From Caulobacter vibrioides (GTDB taxonomy: Bacteria > Pseudomonadota > Alphaproteobacteria > Caulobacterales > Caulobacteraceae), in contig LNIY01000106.1 of NCBI GenBank assembly GCA_001449105.1, positions 1 through 64,000 on the forward strand: 64,000 bases of DNA, read 5' to 3'. Positions within the stretch are counted from its first letter, which is position 1; each line of letters opens with the position of its first letter. A model generated the notes under the pieces. That model made no database searches. It was not told where the DNA came from and was given only the letters and a program-made list of their open reading frames with translations. Below are positions 1 through 10,220 of this stretch, piece by piece. The translations under genes and the position numbers were made by a program.

Positions 1-27
1 AAAGGGGGAGCATCTGCATTGATAGAT

Positions 28-68
28 CCTCCCCCGTTGGGGGAGGTGGCCCAGAGGGCCGGAGGGGG
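28..68. repeat. dispersed palindromic repeat, family A
   Basis: Two hairpins in tandem: CCTCCCCC/GGGGGAGG with a GTT loop (28-46), then GGCCC/GGGCC with an AGA loop (48-60), followed by GGAGGGGG. The reverse complement matches the copy at 2095-2160 in order and spacing, so this is a dispersed element and not a unique terminator. It lies just past the stop codon of the aldo/keto reductase and could end its transcript. Confidence 0.7.
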
Positions 69-82
69 CCGGCGCCAGCCGG

Positions 83-2091
<2,009 letters not shown>

Positions 2092-2094
2092 AGG

Positions 2095-2160
2095 CCCCCT
2101 CCGGCCCTTCGGGCCACCTTCCCCCAGAGGGGGAGCTGTCGCGAAGCGACCGAGGGGGTC
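2095..2160. repeat. dispersed palindromic repeat, family A
   Basis: Begins four bases after the LysR stop codon. It shows CCCCCTCCGGCCC, a short loop, GGGCCACCTTCCCCC, AGA, GGGGGAG, then a second hairpin TCGC-GAA-GCGA and GAGGGGG. Its first 45 bases match the reverse complement of 28-68. It probably forms an RNA hairpin that ends or stabilises the LysR transcript; that role is inference. Confidence 0.7.
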
Positions 2161-2256
2161 TTCGCTGAAAATTCTCCTCGACCCTGTCGGGATGACGGGC
2201 GTTCCTTCGTCCTCGGGAAGACGCGGCGATCAGGCCGCCGCCGAGGAGGAAGCGCC

Positions 2257-2742
2257 ATGCCGAAGATTTCGCCGTTCCTGTGGTTCGACACGCAGGCCCT
2301 TGAGGCCGCCGAGTTCTACGTCTCGATCTTTCCCAATTCGCGGATCGTGTCGGTGAACCGCTATCCCGACGACGTGCCGCCGCCGGCCGGGCCGGGCGGC
2401 TCGGTGTCGACGGTCTATTTCGAGCTCGACGGCCAGCCGCACGTGGCGCTGAACGGCGGGCCGCACTTCAAGTTCACCGAGGCGATCTCGCTGTCGATCG
2501 ACTGCGACGGTCAGGCCGAGGTCGACCACTACTGGGACGGGCTGCTGGCCGGCGGCGGCGCGCCCTCGCAGTGCGGCTGGCTGAAGGACCGCTACGGCCT
2601 GTCCTGGCAAGTCACGCCGCGCCAGTTGATCGAGCTGACCACCGGCCCCGACAAGGCCGTCGCCGGCCGCGTCTTCGCCGCCATGATGACCATGAGCAAG
2701 ATCGACGTGCCCACCCTGGAAAAGGCCGCCCGCGGCGAATGA
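2257..2742 (+). CDS. VOC-family protein, PhnB/3-demethylubiquinone methyltransferase-like
   Basis: A 161-residue protein of the vicinal-oxygen-chelate superfamily, PhnB/YjdN branch. The start MPKISPFLWFDTQALEAAEF and the segments SIFPNSRIVS, STVYFELDGQPHVALNGGP and GLSWQVTPRQL are typical of the group; a beta-alpha-beta-beta-beta repeat fits the length. Proteins of this group are often annotated as 3-demethylubiquinone-9 3-methyltransferase, but they lack a methyltransferase fold and their reaction is mostly unknown. AGGAGG sits nine bases upstream of the ATG. The following gene is in the same direction but is separated by a perfect inverted repeat. Confidence 0.88.
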   Translation: MPKISPFLWFDTQALEAAEFYVSIFPNSRIVSVNRYPDDVPPPAGPGGSVSTVYFELDGQPHVALNGGPHFKFTEAISLSIDCDGQAEVDHYWDGLLAGGGAPSQCGWLKDRYGLSWQVTPRQLIELTTGPDKAVAGRVFAAMMTMSKIDVPTLEKAARGE

Positions 2743-2753
2743 CGTCAATTTAA

Positions 2754-2786
2754 CCCGGATAATATTGACTCGTATTTTTATCCGGG
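2754..2786. promoter_or_regulatory. perfect inverted repeat, candidate operator
   Basis: Perfect 9-base arms, CCCGGATAA at 2754-2762 and TTATCCGGG at 2778-2786, separated by 15 AT-rich bases that include TTGACT (2765-2770), a possible -35 element. No T-run follows the second arm, so an intrinsic terminator is unlikely. It lies 33 bases upstream of the phosphotransferase start and could be the operator of an unidentified dimeric regulator. Confidence 0.5.
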
Positions 2787-2819
2787 CGAATTAGGCGGCC
2801 GCTTTCGAGAGGCCGCCCG

Positions 2820-3767
2820 ATGTCCGTCGCCCAGATCCCCGCCGTCGCCCGCGCCCTGCGGGCGACTTTCGCCACCGACGTCGTCGACGCCGAGACCCGC
2901 CTGACCGGCGGGCTTTCGGGCGCAGGCAGCTGGCGGATCAGGGTCGGCGGGATCCCCTATGCGCTGCGGGTCGACACCGCCCGCGACGCCGTGCGCGATC
3001 CGGTCCGTGCCCAGGCCTGCCAGGGCATCGCCGCCGACGCCCTGCTGACGCCGCGCCTGCGCCATGCCGATCCGGAAGGCGGCGTGACGATCGTCGAGTG
3101 GATCGAGGCCCGACCGCTTTCGGACTTCCCCGGCGGCGGCGGCGCCCTGCTGGACGAGCTGGCCCGCACCGTCCGCCTGCTGCACGAGACCCCGGCCTTC
3201 CCGCCGCTGATGGACTATGCCGACGCCCTGGACGGCCTGGTGCGCGGCCTGCTGTCCCGCCTCCTGCTGGCGCCGGCGAACCGCGAGCGCATGGCCGTGC
3301 TGTGGGACGACCTGGCCGCCGCCGGCCGCGCGGCCGGCGTCGAGACGGTCTCCAGCCACAACGACCTCAACCCGCGCAACATCCTCAGCGACGGGCGGCG
3401 GCTGTGGCTGGTCGACTGGGAGTCGGCGTTCGCGGCCGACCGCTATGTCGACCTGGCCGCCGTCGCCAACCTGTTCGCCCCCTCGCCCGAGGCCGTCGAG
3501 CGGATGCTGTCCGTCTATTTCGGCGCCCCGCCGACCGATCGCCAGCGCAGGCGCCTGGCCCTGACCCGGAGGGTCAGCCACCTGTTCTACGCGGTGATGT
3601 TCCTGACCCTGGCGGCCGAGGAGCGCCCCGACGCCCGCCTCGCCCCGGACGTCGCCTGCCGGCCGCTGGACCAGTTTCAGGCGGCCCTCGGCGAAGGCCG
3701 TCCCCTGTTGGAGACCTGGCAAGGGCGGCTGGAATACGGCCTGGCGCGGCTCGCCGCGGCCGATTGA
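2820..3767 (+). CDS. phosphotransferase, APH/choline-kinase fold
   Basis: A 315-residue cytosolic kinase-like protein of the aminoglycoside phosphotransferase/choline kinase superfamily. The catalytic loop SSHNDLNPRN (His180, Asp182, Asn187) and the metal-binding VDWESAF (Asp199) are intact, and the N-lobe has a glycine-containing turn (LTGGLSGAGSWRI, residues 28-40). The substrate may be a small hydroxylated molecule such as choline, ethanolamine, a sugar or an antibiotic; the sequence does not decide it. The gene stands behind a perfect inverted repeat that may control it and ahead of the PadR promoter region. Confidence 0.88.
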   Translation: MSVAQIPAVARALRATFATDVVDAETRLTGGLSGAGSWRIRVGGIPYALRVDTARDAVRDPVRAQACQGIAADALLTPRLRHADPEGGVTIVEWIEARPLSDFPGGGGALLDELARTVRLLHETPAFPPLMDYADALDGLVRGLLSRLLLAPANRERMAVLWDDLAAAGRAAGVETVSSHNDLNPRNILSDGRRLWLVDWESAFAADRYVDLAAVANLFAPSPEAVERMLSVYFGAPPTDRQRRRLALTRRVSHLFYAVMFLTLAAEERPDARLAPDVACRPLDQFQAALGEGRPLLETWQGRLEYGLARLAAAD

Positions 3768-3789
3768 ACGAACGCCGTTACAAGGGCGC

Positions 3790-3824
3790 TTGACTCAAAC
3801 TCTACATATGTTGCTAATGACGAC
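3790..3824 (+). promoter_or_regulatory. promoter and possible PadR operator
   Basis: TTGACT (3790-3795) and TGCTAA (3812-3817) with 16 bases between form a good sigma-70 promoter. The palindrome ACATATGT (3804-3811) lies between them, and an ATGT...ACAT pair spans the -10 region up to the start codon. PadR regulators commonly bind ATGT/ACAT half-sites and repress their own genes, so autoregulation is likely. Confidence 0.5.
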
Positions 3825-4136
3825 ATGAACCGCGCACCCAACATCTCGCGACAGACGCTCGGCGTCCTCGCCGCCCTGCTGGCCCAGCCCCAGGCCTGGC
3901 GCTACGGCTACGACCTGTCCAAGGAGACGGGCCTGAAGTCGGGCACGCTGTATCCGCTGCTGATGCGGCTGTCGGACCAGGGCTACCTGGAGGCCGAGTG
4001 GCGCCAGCCGCTGCAGCCCGGCCGCCCGGCCCGCCACGCTTATCGCCTGACCGCAGCCGGCGTCGCCCTGGCCCGCCAGCGCGCCGAGGCGGCGATCCAA
4101 ACCGCCCCGCTCCAGACCTCGACGGTGCGTCCGTGA
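3825..4136 (+). CDS. PadR-family transcriptional regulator
   Basis: A 103-residue short PadR regulator. It consists almost only of the winged helix: TLGVLAALLAQPQAWRYGYDL, then KSGTLYPLLMRLSDQGYLE and the wing GRPARHAYRLTAAG. A long C-terminal dimerisation domain is absent, as in the small PadR-s2 class. It shares GTGA (4133-4136) with the next gene, so the two are translationally coupled. In many Proteobacteria such a PadR gene is paired with a membrane-protein gene it represses, which fits here. The sensed signal is unknown. Confidence 0.92.
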   Translation: MNRAPNISRQTLGVLAALLAQPQAWRYGYDLSKETGLKSGTLYPLLMRLSDQGYLEAEWRQPLQPGRPARHAYRLTAAGVALARQRAEAAIQTAPLQTSTVRP

Positions 4137-4789
4137 GCCGGTCTCTCGCCGAGCGCCTGCTCGACCACGCCGCCGCCGTCCTTCCGGCCGCCCAGTGCAA
4201 CTGGGCCCAGGGCATGAAGGCCGAGCTTTCCGCCATTGAGGCCCCGGGCGAGGCCCTGGCCTTCGCCGCCGGCTGCGTGCTGGCCGCTTATCGCCGCAGG
4301 ATCGATCCGATGCGCATAGCCCTGACCACCGTCCGCCTGTTCGTCGCCGCCCTGGCCATGCTGGCCGCCGCCTTCCACGTGCTCCCGACCAGCTACTGGC
4401 TGCTCGTCCTGGCCGACCTGAAACTCAGCGGGATGGGAGGATGGGCCGGCCGGCGGGGGATGTTCCGCGGCGCCTCCGCCGAGCAGGCGATCGACAGCCT
4501 GATGCAGTTCCAACCGTGGAACTTCATGCTGACGCTCATCATGGGTTTCAGCTTCGCGGCCGCGGCCTGGTTCGTGGTCAAGGGACGGATGCGCGGCCTG
4601 TTCGTCGCCGTCCTGGTCGGCGCCCTGGCCCATACGGCCCGAAGCGCCATGCTGATGGCGTTCTGGCCCGCCCCGTCGCATCTGGGCTTCGCCTGGCTGA
4701 ACATCATCGCCTTCGGCTTGCTGCTGGCGGCGGGACTGTCCCTGTACGGCCTGGACCGCTGGACGCGGCCCAAGCTGGCGGCCGCCTAA
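4133..4789 (+). CDS. membrane protein co-transcribed with PadR
   Basis: A 218-residue inner-membrane protein. The GTG start at 4133 overlaps the PadR stop codon. A soluble N-terminal part (residues 1-58) with CNWAQGMKAEL is followed by about four hydrophobic segments: roughly 60-90 (ALTTVRLFVAALAMLAAAFHV), 130-150 (FMLTLIMGFSFAAAAWFVV), 155-175 and 185-210. No catalytic motif is visible. Proteins of this plan in PadR operons are uncharacterised. The stop codon is part of the terminal repeat of the family C element that follows. Confidence 0.8.
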   Translation: MSRSLAERLLDHAAAVLPAAQCNWAQGMKAELSAIEAPGEALAFAAGCVLAAYRRRIDPMRIALTTVRLFVAALAMLAAAFHVLPTSYWLLVLADLKLSGMGGWAGRRGMFRGASAEQAIDSLMQFQPWNFMLTLIMGFSFAAAAWFVVKGRMRGLFVAVLVGALAHTARSAMLMAFWPAPSHLGFAWLNIIAFGLLLAAGLSLYGLDRWTRPKLAAA

Positions 4790-4976
4790 GGCCGGATCGA
4801 CATTCAACCGCTTGCCGCTCCCAACCCGTCCAATCCCCGCGAAGGCGGGGACCCAAGCTGGCTTTCAGGACGTGGCCAAGCCTTGGATCATCTCCGAGCT
4901 CGGCTTGGATCCCCGCCTTCGCGGGGATGCTCGGTGAGAAATCGGCCCGAGCGCAGGAATGTCGATCAGCCCTAGG
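4785..4976. repeat. family C palindromic element, copy 1
   Basis: A 192-base element with terminal inverted repeats: GGCCGGATCGACATTC near 4790-4805 and its imperfect complement GAATGTCGATCAGCCC at 4957-4972. Inside is a long inverted repeat, CCCCGCGAAGGCGGGG then ACCCAAGC on the left, GCTTGG then ATCCCCGCCTTCGCGGGG on the right. The left end contains the TAA of the membrane protein and the right end contains the TAG of the convergent hybrid kinase, so it fills the whole gap. It probably acts as a two-way terminator. Other copies are at 31361 and 61187. Confidence 0.85.
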
Positions 4977-7041
4977 CCGCCGCAGGCTCGCGCAGCCAAG
5001 CCTCGACCGTGGCGTAGAGCACGTCCTTCTGGATCGGCTTGGCCACGTGGTCGACCATGCCGGCCTCGCGGCACTGGGCGATCTGCTGGGGCAGGGCGTC
5101 GGCGCTCATGGCGATGATCGGCACGGCCGAGGCCGCCCCCGGCAGGGCGCGGATGGCCCGTGTGGCGGTCAGGCCGTCCATGCCGGGCATGTGGATGTCC
5201 ATCAGCACGACGTCGAAGTCGCCGCCCATGGCCATCTCCACCGCCTGCTGACCGTTCTCGGCTGTGATCACCTCGCAGCCGGCCAGGGTCAGGAAGGCGC
5301 CGCCGATCTCGCGGTTCATCGGATGGTCGTCGACCAGCAGGATGCGCGCGGCGGCGATCCGGCCGCCCGCCGCGGCCGTGGTCGCCGCCGCTGCCTCGCA
5401 AGGCCCCGCCGCCAGCTCGATCCAGAAGGTCGAGCCCTGGCCTTCGTTGGCGGTCATGCCGATCCGCCCGCCCATCAACTCGACCAGCGCCTTGCTGATC
5501 GCCAGGCCCAGGCCAGCCCCGCCGAAAGCCCGCGTCACCGAGCTGTCGCCCTGGCTGAAGCGCAGGAACAATCGTTCGCGCAGCTGCGGCGGCACGCCGA
5601 TGCCGGTGTCGACGATCTCGATCCGCAGTTGGTCGACCGCCTCGCCCGGCGTCACCGCCAGCCGCGCGGTCACCCGTCCGGCGGGCGTGAACTTCACGGC
5701 GTTGTTGAGCAGGTTCAGCAGCACCTGGCGCAGGCGATCGGCGTCCAGGCCGTGATGGCGAGCGGTCTCGCCGAGCACCTCGATCTCCAGCGCCAGCCCC
5801 TTGGTCCGGGCGTCCTGGGCGACGATGCCGACGGCGTCGCGCAGCACGGCCTCGGCCCGCACGGGTTCGACCTGCAACTCCACCCGTCCGGCCTCGACCC
5901 GCGAGAAGTCGAGCACGTCGTTGACCAGGGTCAGCAGGGCGCCGCCGGCTCCGTCGATCAGGCCGACATGGCGGCGCGCCTCGGGGGCCAGGTCGTCACG
6001 GTCGGCCAGCAGGCGGGTGAAGCCCAGCACGCTGTTCAGCGGCGTACGGATCTCGTGGCTCATGGTGGCCAGGAACTCGGTCTTGGCCTGGCTGGCGGCC
6101 TGGGCGCGGGCCTGGGCCTTGCGAGCCAGGGCCTGGCGACGCACCAGAAGCTGCTTGAGGCGCTGCTGGTCGGCCAGCGCCAGGGCCGCGGCCAGACAGG
6201 TGAACAGCAGCGCGCTGACCAGGAACTGCAGGCCGTGCATGCGCTCGGACGCCTGGGCCCTTGTGGCGGCCTCGGCCACGATGCCCAGCACGCTCAGCGG
6301 CGCGGCGATGGCGGCCACGATCAGGGTCGTCCAGGCCGCGCCCTTGGGACCAAGCCGGAAGGCCACCAGCACCCCGGCCGGAAACACCAGGAACGGCAGG
6401 GTGTGGCCGGGCCGTCCGAACGCGATCAGCGCCGCGACGGCGACCATCGCGTAGCAGGCGATCTTCTCCCAGGCCGACCTTTCGAAGCCGCGCTGGATGC
6501 GGGTGTCGAACAGGATCAGCGCCACGGGCAGGCCCGCCGTCATGCCCAGCATGTTGATGAACAGCCAGTTCTTGACCAGCACCGGCAGCGAGACATGCAG
6601 CATGGGAGCGCTGGCGAAGGCGCCGATAACAGCCAGCACCGCGGTGATCGGCAGGGCCAGGCCGACGACCCGCAGGGCCTGAGCCAGGTTCTTCAGGCGC
6701 GGCGGCCCGCCGAACGCCCGGCGCAGCACCACCGCGATCAGGGCCGCCTCGGCCGTGTCGAGCGCCGTGAACAGCGCGGTCATCGCCGGCGCCGTGCCGC
6801 CCAGGCGGTCCAGCAGGACGTGGCAGACGGTGGACACCACCAGCAGGATCAGGCTGCGGCCGGGGGTCAGCAACACCAGGCCGCCGGCCAGCAGGCCGTT
6901 GCACGGCCAAAGGGTGGCCATCCCCGACGGCCCACGGGTCAGCAGGTCGCAGTAGGCGATGGTCACGGCGTAGGCGAGGATCAGCGCCAGCAGCAGGCGC
7001 GTCTGCCGCGCCTCGCCCTCCAACCGTTTGAAAGCCCACAT
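4972..7041 (-). CDS. MASE1-domain hybrid sensor histidine kinase
   Basis: A 689-residue inner-membrane hybrid kinase. Residues about 10-290 hold eight or so hydrophobic segments of MASE1 type (SGMATLWPCNGLLAGGLVLL is characteristic). A short coiled linker leads to HisKA with the H-box SHEIRTPLNSV (His329), then an HATPase domain with NLLNNAVKF, DTGIGV and GGAGLGLAI boxes (about 380-545), and a C-terminal receiver from about 565 (LLVDDHPMNRE, phospho-acceptor Asp615 in VVLMDIHMPGMDG, Lys in HVAKPI). No phosphotransfer domain or DNA-binding output is present, so a separate Hpt protein is needed. The signal sensed by MASE1 is unknown. It is convergent with the membrane protein and shares a family C element at its 3' end. 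Confidence 0.93.
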   Translation of the reverse strand: MWAFKRLEGEARQTRLLLALILAYAVTIAYCDLLTRGPSGMATLWPCNGLLAGGLVLLTPGRSLILLVVSTVCHVLLDRLGGTAPAMTALFTALDTAEAALIAVVLRRAFGGPPRLKNLAQALRVVGLALPITAVLAVIGAFASAPMLHVSLPVLVKNWLFINMLGMTAGLPVALILFDTRIQRGFERSAWEKIACYAMVAVAALIAFGRPGHTLPFLVFPAGVLVAFRLGPKGAAWTTLIVAAIAAPLSVLGIVAEAATRAQASERMHGLQFLVSALLFTCLAAALALADQQRLKQLLVRRQALARKAQARAQAASQAKTEFLATMSHEIRTPLNSVLGFTRLLADRDDLAPEARRHVGLIDGAGGALLTLVNDVLDFSRVEAGRVELQVEPVRAEAVLRDAVGIVAQDARTKGLALEIEVLGETARHHGLDADRLRQVLLNLLNNAVKFTPAGRVTARLAVTPGEAVDQLRIEIVDTGIGVPPQLRERLFLRFSQGDSSVTRAFGGAGLGLAISKALVELMGGRIGMTANEGQGSTFWIELAAGPCEAAAATTAAAGGRIAAARILLVDDHPMNREIGGAFLTLAGCEVITAENGQQAVEMAMGGDFDVVLMDIHMPGMDGLTATRAIRALPGAASAVPIIAMSADALPQQIAQCREAGMVDHVAKPIQKDVLYATVEAWLREPAAA

Positions 7042-7163
7042 ACGCCTACTCGCGATCCCTTCGTCATCCCCCGACGAAATCGCCGGCAGGATCGCGTCTA
7101 ACCCCGCCTAAACGGTTAAGACGAGACGGGAATTTCTCGCGAGAGGCGCGAGCGAGGCTGTCC

Positions 7164-7385
7164 TCAGGCCTTCTTGACGAACTCGGTGCGCAGGACGAGG
7201 CCCTTCACCTTGTCGACATTGGCCTCGATCTCGTCGGGATCGCCGGTCAGGCGGATCTTCTTGACCAGGGTCCCGCGCTTGAGGGTCACCCCGCCCGAGC
7301 CCTTGACCTTCAGGTCCTTGATCAGGGTGACGTTGTCGCCGTCGGCCAGGATCGCGCCGTTGGAATCGCGGGTTTCATCGGACAT
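7164..7385 (-). CDS. PhnA-like protein lacking the zinc ribbon
   Basis: A 73-residue protein equal to the C-terminal domain of PhnA/YjdM: GAILADGDNVTLIKDLKVKG, GTLVKKIRL and the end LRTEFVKK match the family closely. The N-terminal four-cysteine zinc ribbon of E. coli YjdM is missing, and there is no cysteine at all. The start at 7385 is chosen over 7418 because GGGAG lies eight bases upstream and the sequence then begins MSDETRDSNG. Despite the name, the family has no proven role in phosphonate use. Confidence 0.85.
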   Translation of the reverse strand: MSDETRDSNGAILADGDNVTLIKDLKVKGSGGVTLKRGTLVKKIRLTGDPDEIEANVDKVKGLVLRTEFVKKA

Positions 7386-7476
7386 GGAAGGCTCCCGGGG
7401 CTCAAGACAAGCCCGCACAAAAAGTACGGGCTCTCTTAGAGCGCGTCGGACGAAAGTCCAGGCGGTTTCGCCGGCC

Positions 7477-8895
7477 CTACTTGGCGCGGCCCAGGCACGG
7501 GGCGCCGTCCGGGCCCGTCGCGCCGTCGCAGACGCGCTGGGCCAGCATCGATTCCCTGCTCTCGATCAGGGTCTTGGAGCCGTCCTTGGCGCGCCGCAGC
7601 GTGAAGGCGTCGTAGAGCTTGCCGCTGGCGGTATAGGCGGCGAAGCCCAGCTTGTCGGCGTCGACGTCGATCACCTGGTAGAACTCGGTGTCGGCGGCGA
7701 CCTTGTCGGGCTGGGTCAGGGCGCGGTCGTTCAGGGCGTACATCTTCGAGCCGACCACCGAGACCACATAGACCGGTCCCTGCGGCTTGCCCGCCGCGTG
7801 GCGGCCGGCGGCGTCGGCCTTCCCGGCCTCGCTGGTCAGGCGGGCGTAGCAGTGGTCGTGCCCCTGCAGCACCAGGTCCACCTTGCGGGCCTCGAACACC
7901 GGCTTCCAGGCGGCCTTCAGCTTCTCGGTGTCCTGCGGGCGGGCGCAGGTGAAGATCGGCTGGTGGAAGGTGACGATGTTCCACTTGGCCTTGCTGGCGG
8001 CCAGGGTCTGGTCGAGCCAGCGGGTTTGGGCCTCCAGCGCGCCGAGATCCAGCGCGGCCGTGCCGTCCAGGATGATGAAGCGAACGCCCTGGTAGTCGAC
8101 GTAGTAGGTCGTCTCCTTCACCGGCTCAGCGCCGTTGGCCGGCAGCGCGAACTGCAGCGGCCAGTAGGGACCAAGCTTGCGGCTTTCGGTCCCGTCGGCC
8201 TTGGTCACGTCGACATATTCGTGGTTGCCGGTGGCCGGCAGCTGCGGAACCGTCGAGAAGTTGTAGGCGCCGGCCGCCGTCCACTCGCCCCACTCGTCGT
8301 CATGGTCCAGGTCGTCGCGCTGGGCCACCAGGTCGCCGGCGTGCAGCACCAGGGCCGGCGCGGCGGTCGACTGGAACCCCTGGCGGATCACCCGCGAGCC
8401 GATCGGCAGGATGCCGTTCTGGGTGTCGCCCAGATAGAGGAAGCGGAACGGACGGAAGGTCGCCGCGGCGGTATGGAACTGCAGCCACTCGCTCCAGCCG
8501 TCGGCGCCCTTCACGCGATAGACGTAGGCCGTATCCGGCGACAGGCCCGTCAGGCGGGCCTGGTGATAGAGGGCCGGACCGTTGGCGCTGTCGATCGCCT
8601 TGGTCAGGCCCGACAGGGTCTTGGCGCGGTATTCGAGGCTGGGGCCGTCGATGGCCGGGGCCAGCTGGATCTCGGCGCTCGCCTGGCGCGGGTCGGTACG
8701 CCAGGCCACGGCCATCTCGCGCGAGGGATCCGCGCCCGCGGTCAGCACGACGCGGTCGGGAAGGCCCTTGGGCTTGAACGGCAGGCCCGGCGAGCGCGGG
8801 ATCGGCTGGGCGGCTTCCTGGGCCAGGACAGGCGCCGACGACAGCGCCATGAGACCCAGCGCCGCCGCGCCCAGAGCCAGTTTCCGCAAAGCCAT
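7477..8895 (-). CDS. exported metallophosphoesterase, purple acid phosphatase-like
   Basis: A 472-residue exported phosphoesterase. The signal peptide is residues 1-26 (MALRKLALGAAALGLMALSS, ending VLAQ). An N-terminal fibronectin-like domain (about 45-150) is followed by a calcineurin-like metallophosphoesterase domain with the metal-ligand blocks LGDTQNG, HAGDLVAQRDD, GNHEY, FHQPIFTC and QGHDHCYAR, in the family order. It should hydrolyse phosphate esters in the periplasm or outside the cell. The ATG at 8895 is supported by GGAGGAAG just upstream. There is no visible Pho box or operon partner. Confidence 0.92.
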   Translation of the reverse strand: MALRKLALGAAALGLMALSSAPVLAQEAAQPIPRSPGLPFKPKGLPDRVVLTAGADPSREMAVAWRTDPRQASAEIQLAPAIDGPSLEYRAKTLSGLTKAIDSANGPALYHQARLTGLSPDTAYVYRVKGADGWSEWLQFHTAAATFRPFRFLYLGDTQNGILPIGSRVIRQGFQSTAAPALVLHAGDLVAQRDDLDHDDEWGEWTAAGAYNFSTVPQLPATGNHEYVDVTKADGTESRKLGPYWPLQFALPANGAEPVKETTYYVDYQGVRFIILDGTAALDLGALEAQTRWLDQTLAASKAKWNIVTFHQPIFTCARPQDTEKLKAAWKPVFEARKVDLVLQGHDHCYARLTSEAGKADAAGRHAAGKPQGPVYVVSVVGSKMYALNDRALTQPDKVAADTEFYQVIDVDADKLGFAAYTASGKLYDAFTLRRAKDGSKTLIESRESMLAQRVCDGATGPDGAPCLGRAK

Positions 8896-9001
8896 CACTT
8901 CCTCCGTCGTCTGACGACCAGACCAGCGCCGCCGTGGCGGTACCTGCCCGGGTTCCGTGACAGATTGACGAAGGGCGCGCGCTTTTCCCGCCAGGGGCGC
9001 G

Positions 9002-10135
9002 CTAGGGCGCGGCCGTCCCGTACCAGTCGCGCCCGTCGCCATCGGCGCTGAGGACGGCGACGACGCCCTCGCCGCCGCGGGTCAGGGTCAGGCGATGGCT
9101 CCACAGCGACACGACCAGCCGGCCGTCGGCGTCGAAATTGCCGCCGCCGGTCCACACCCGCACCGTCTTGCCGTCGCGCTCGCCCACCGCTGAAAGGCGC
9201 ACGCCCTTCTTGGTGATCTTGTCCAGCTTGAACGTCACCGTCACCGGGCCGATCAGGTCCTCGGCGCTGGCCTCTAGCCTCGGCCCGTCGTCGACCGGGA
9301 AGCCGCCCGCGAAGAGCTCGCCGGCCAGCCATGTCTCGCCGCCGACATTGACGACCTTGAAGCCGTCGCCCGCCGTCTCGACGCAGCCCATCTGCGTGAT
9401 CTTGCCCTGCACCGAGCCGTTGACGAACGGTCCGCACCATTGGGCGATGTAGGGGCCGCGCGCCACGGCGTGGAACACCGCGCCGGCCTCGCCGCGCTTG
9501 TTGATGCCCAGCATGTTGCTCACCGGATAGTCGACCGCCAGCCGGGCCGTGGCCAGGTGGCCGGCCGGCACGGTCAGCAGCGCGCCGCCCTCGGCCACCG
9601 CGCTCTCGGCGACCTTGGCCTGGGCCATGTCGAAGACCAGGCCCGCGGCGCCGGCCTTGGCGTCGGGAACCGGCGGCAGGTCGATGATCTCGCCTTTTGT
9701 CGCCTCGATGCGCTGGGCCAGGTCCGGACGGGCCAGCAGGGCGGTGAACCAGGCCTCGCGCTCGGGCTGCTTGCGGGCGGCCTTGAGGGCGGTTTCCTCC
9801 TCGGGGGTCAGGGCCACCTTGGTGTAGCCGCGCGCCCGCATGCAGCGCTCGTAGCTCGCGCGGCGGGCCTTGGCCTCCTCGAGCCCGGCGAGGAAGCCGG
9901 TGGCCAGGGCGGCCCCGGCCGCGGCGGCCACGCCGCCGTTCGTCACCACCGGCGGCGGCAGGCCCGGCGTCGGCACGCCCTTGGCGTAGTCGGTGCAGGT
10001 GGTCTCGTCGGCCATCTGGCCGGGCAGGTCCTTGCCCACTTGGGTGAACACCCTGACGGGCTTGGCCGCGTGCGCCAGCCCGGGCGCGACGAGAACCGCG
10101 CCGACCACGGCCGCGACGATCGATCTGTTGGTCAT
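9002..10135 (-). CDS. exported protein of unknown function with glycine-rich segment
   Basis: A 377-residue protein that I do not recognise. It has a signal peptide (MTNRSIVAAVVGAVLVAPGLAHA), a glycine-zipper-like stretch (GGVAAAAGAALATGFLAGLEE, about residues 67-87), the block RRASYERCMRARGY that resembles small surface proteins, and then a mainly beta C-terminal half with two cysteines (IAQWCGPFVNG and QMGCVETAG) that may form a disulfide. The start is fixed by the signal peptide; the frame upstream to 10318 is antisense to noncoding DNA. Likely periplasmic or outer-membrane associated. Confidence 0.75.
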   Translation of the reverse strand: MTNRSIVAAVVGAVLVAPGLAHAAKPVRVFTQVGKDLPGQMADETTCTDYAKGVPTPGLPPPVVTNGGVAAAAGAALATGFLAGLEEAKARRASYERCMRARGYTKVALTPEEETALKAARKQPEREAWFTALLARPDLAQRIEATKGEIIDLPPVPDAKAGAAGLVFDMAQAKVAESAVAEGGALLTVPAGHLATARLAVDYPVSNMLGINKRGEAGAVFHAVARGPYIAQWCGPFVNGSVQGKITQMGCVETAGDGFKVVNVGGETWLAGELFAGGFPVDDGPRLEASAEDLIGPVTVTFKLDKITKKGVRLSAVGERDGKTVRVWTGGGNFDADGRLVVSLWSHRLTLTRGGEGVVAVLSADGDGRDWYGTAAP

Positions 10136-10220
10136 GGAACCCCCGTTTCCAGGAGACGATCTATGGCAAGCGTCACCCTGCCCCACAACCCCGAGTTCGT
10201 GACAGTCAGTCCTTACGTCT

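Noticed and set aside
4441-7101. 886-codon plus-strand frame across the hybrid kinase
   Set aside because: Antisense to a kinase with all motifs intact; composition rich in Gln/His/Arg without any family feature.
10163-10218. Small plus-strand ORF with a good ribosome binding site (MASVTLPHNPEFV)
   Set aside because: It runs into the antisense of xerD with shadow composition; no independent support.
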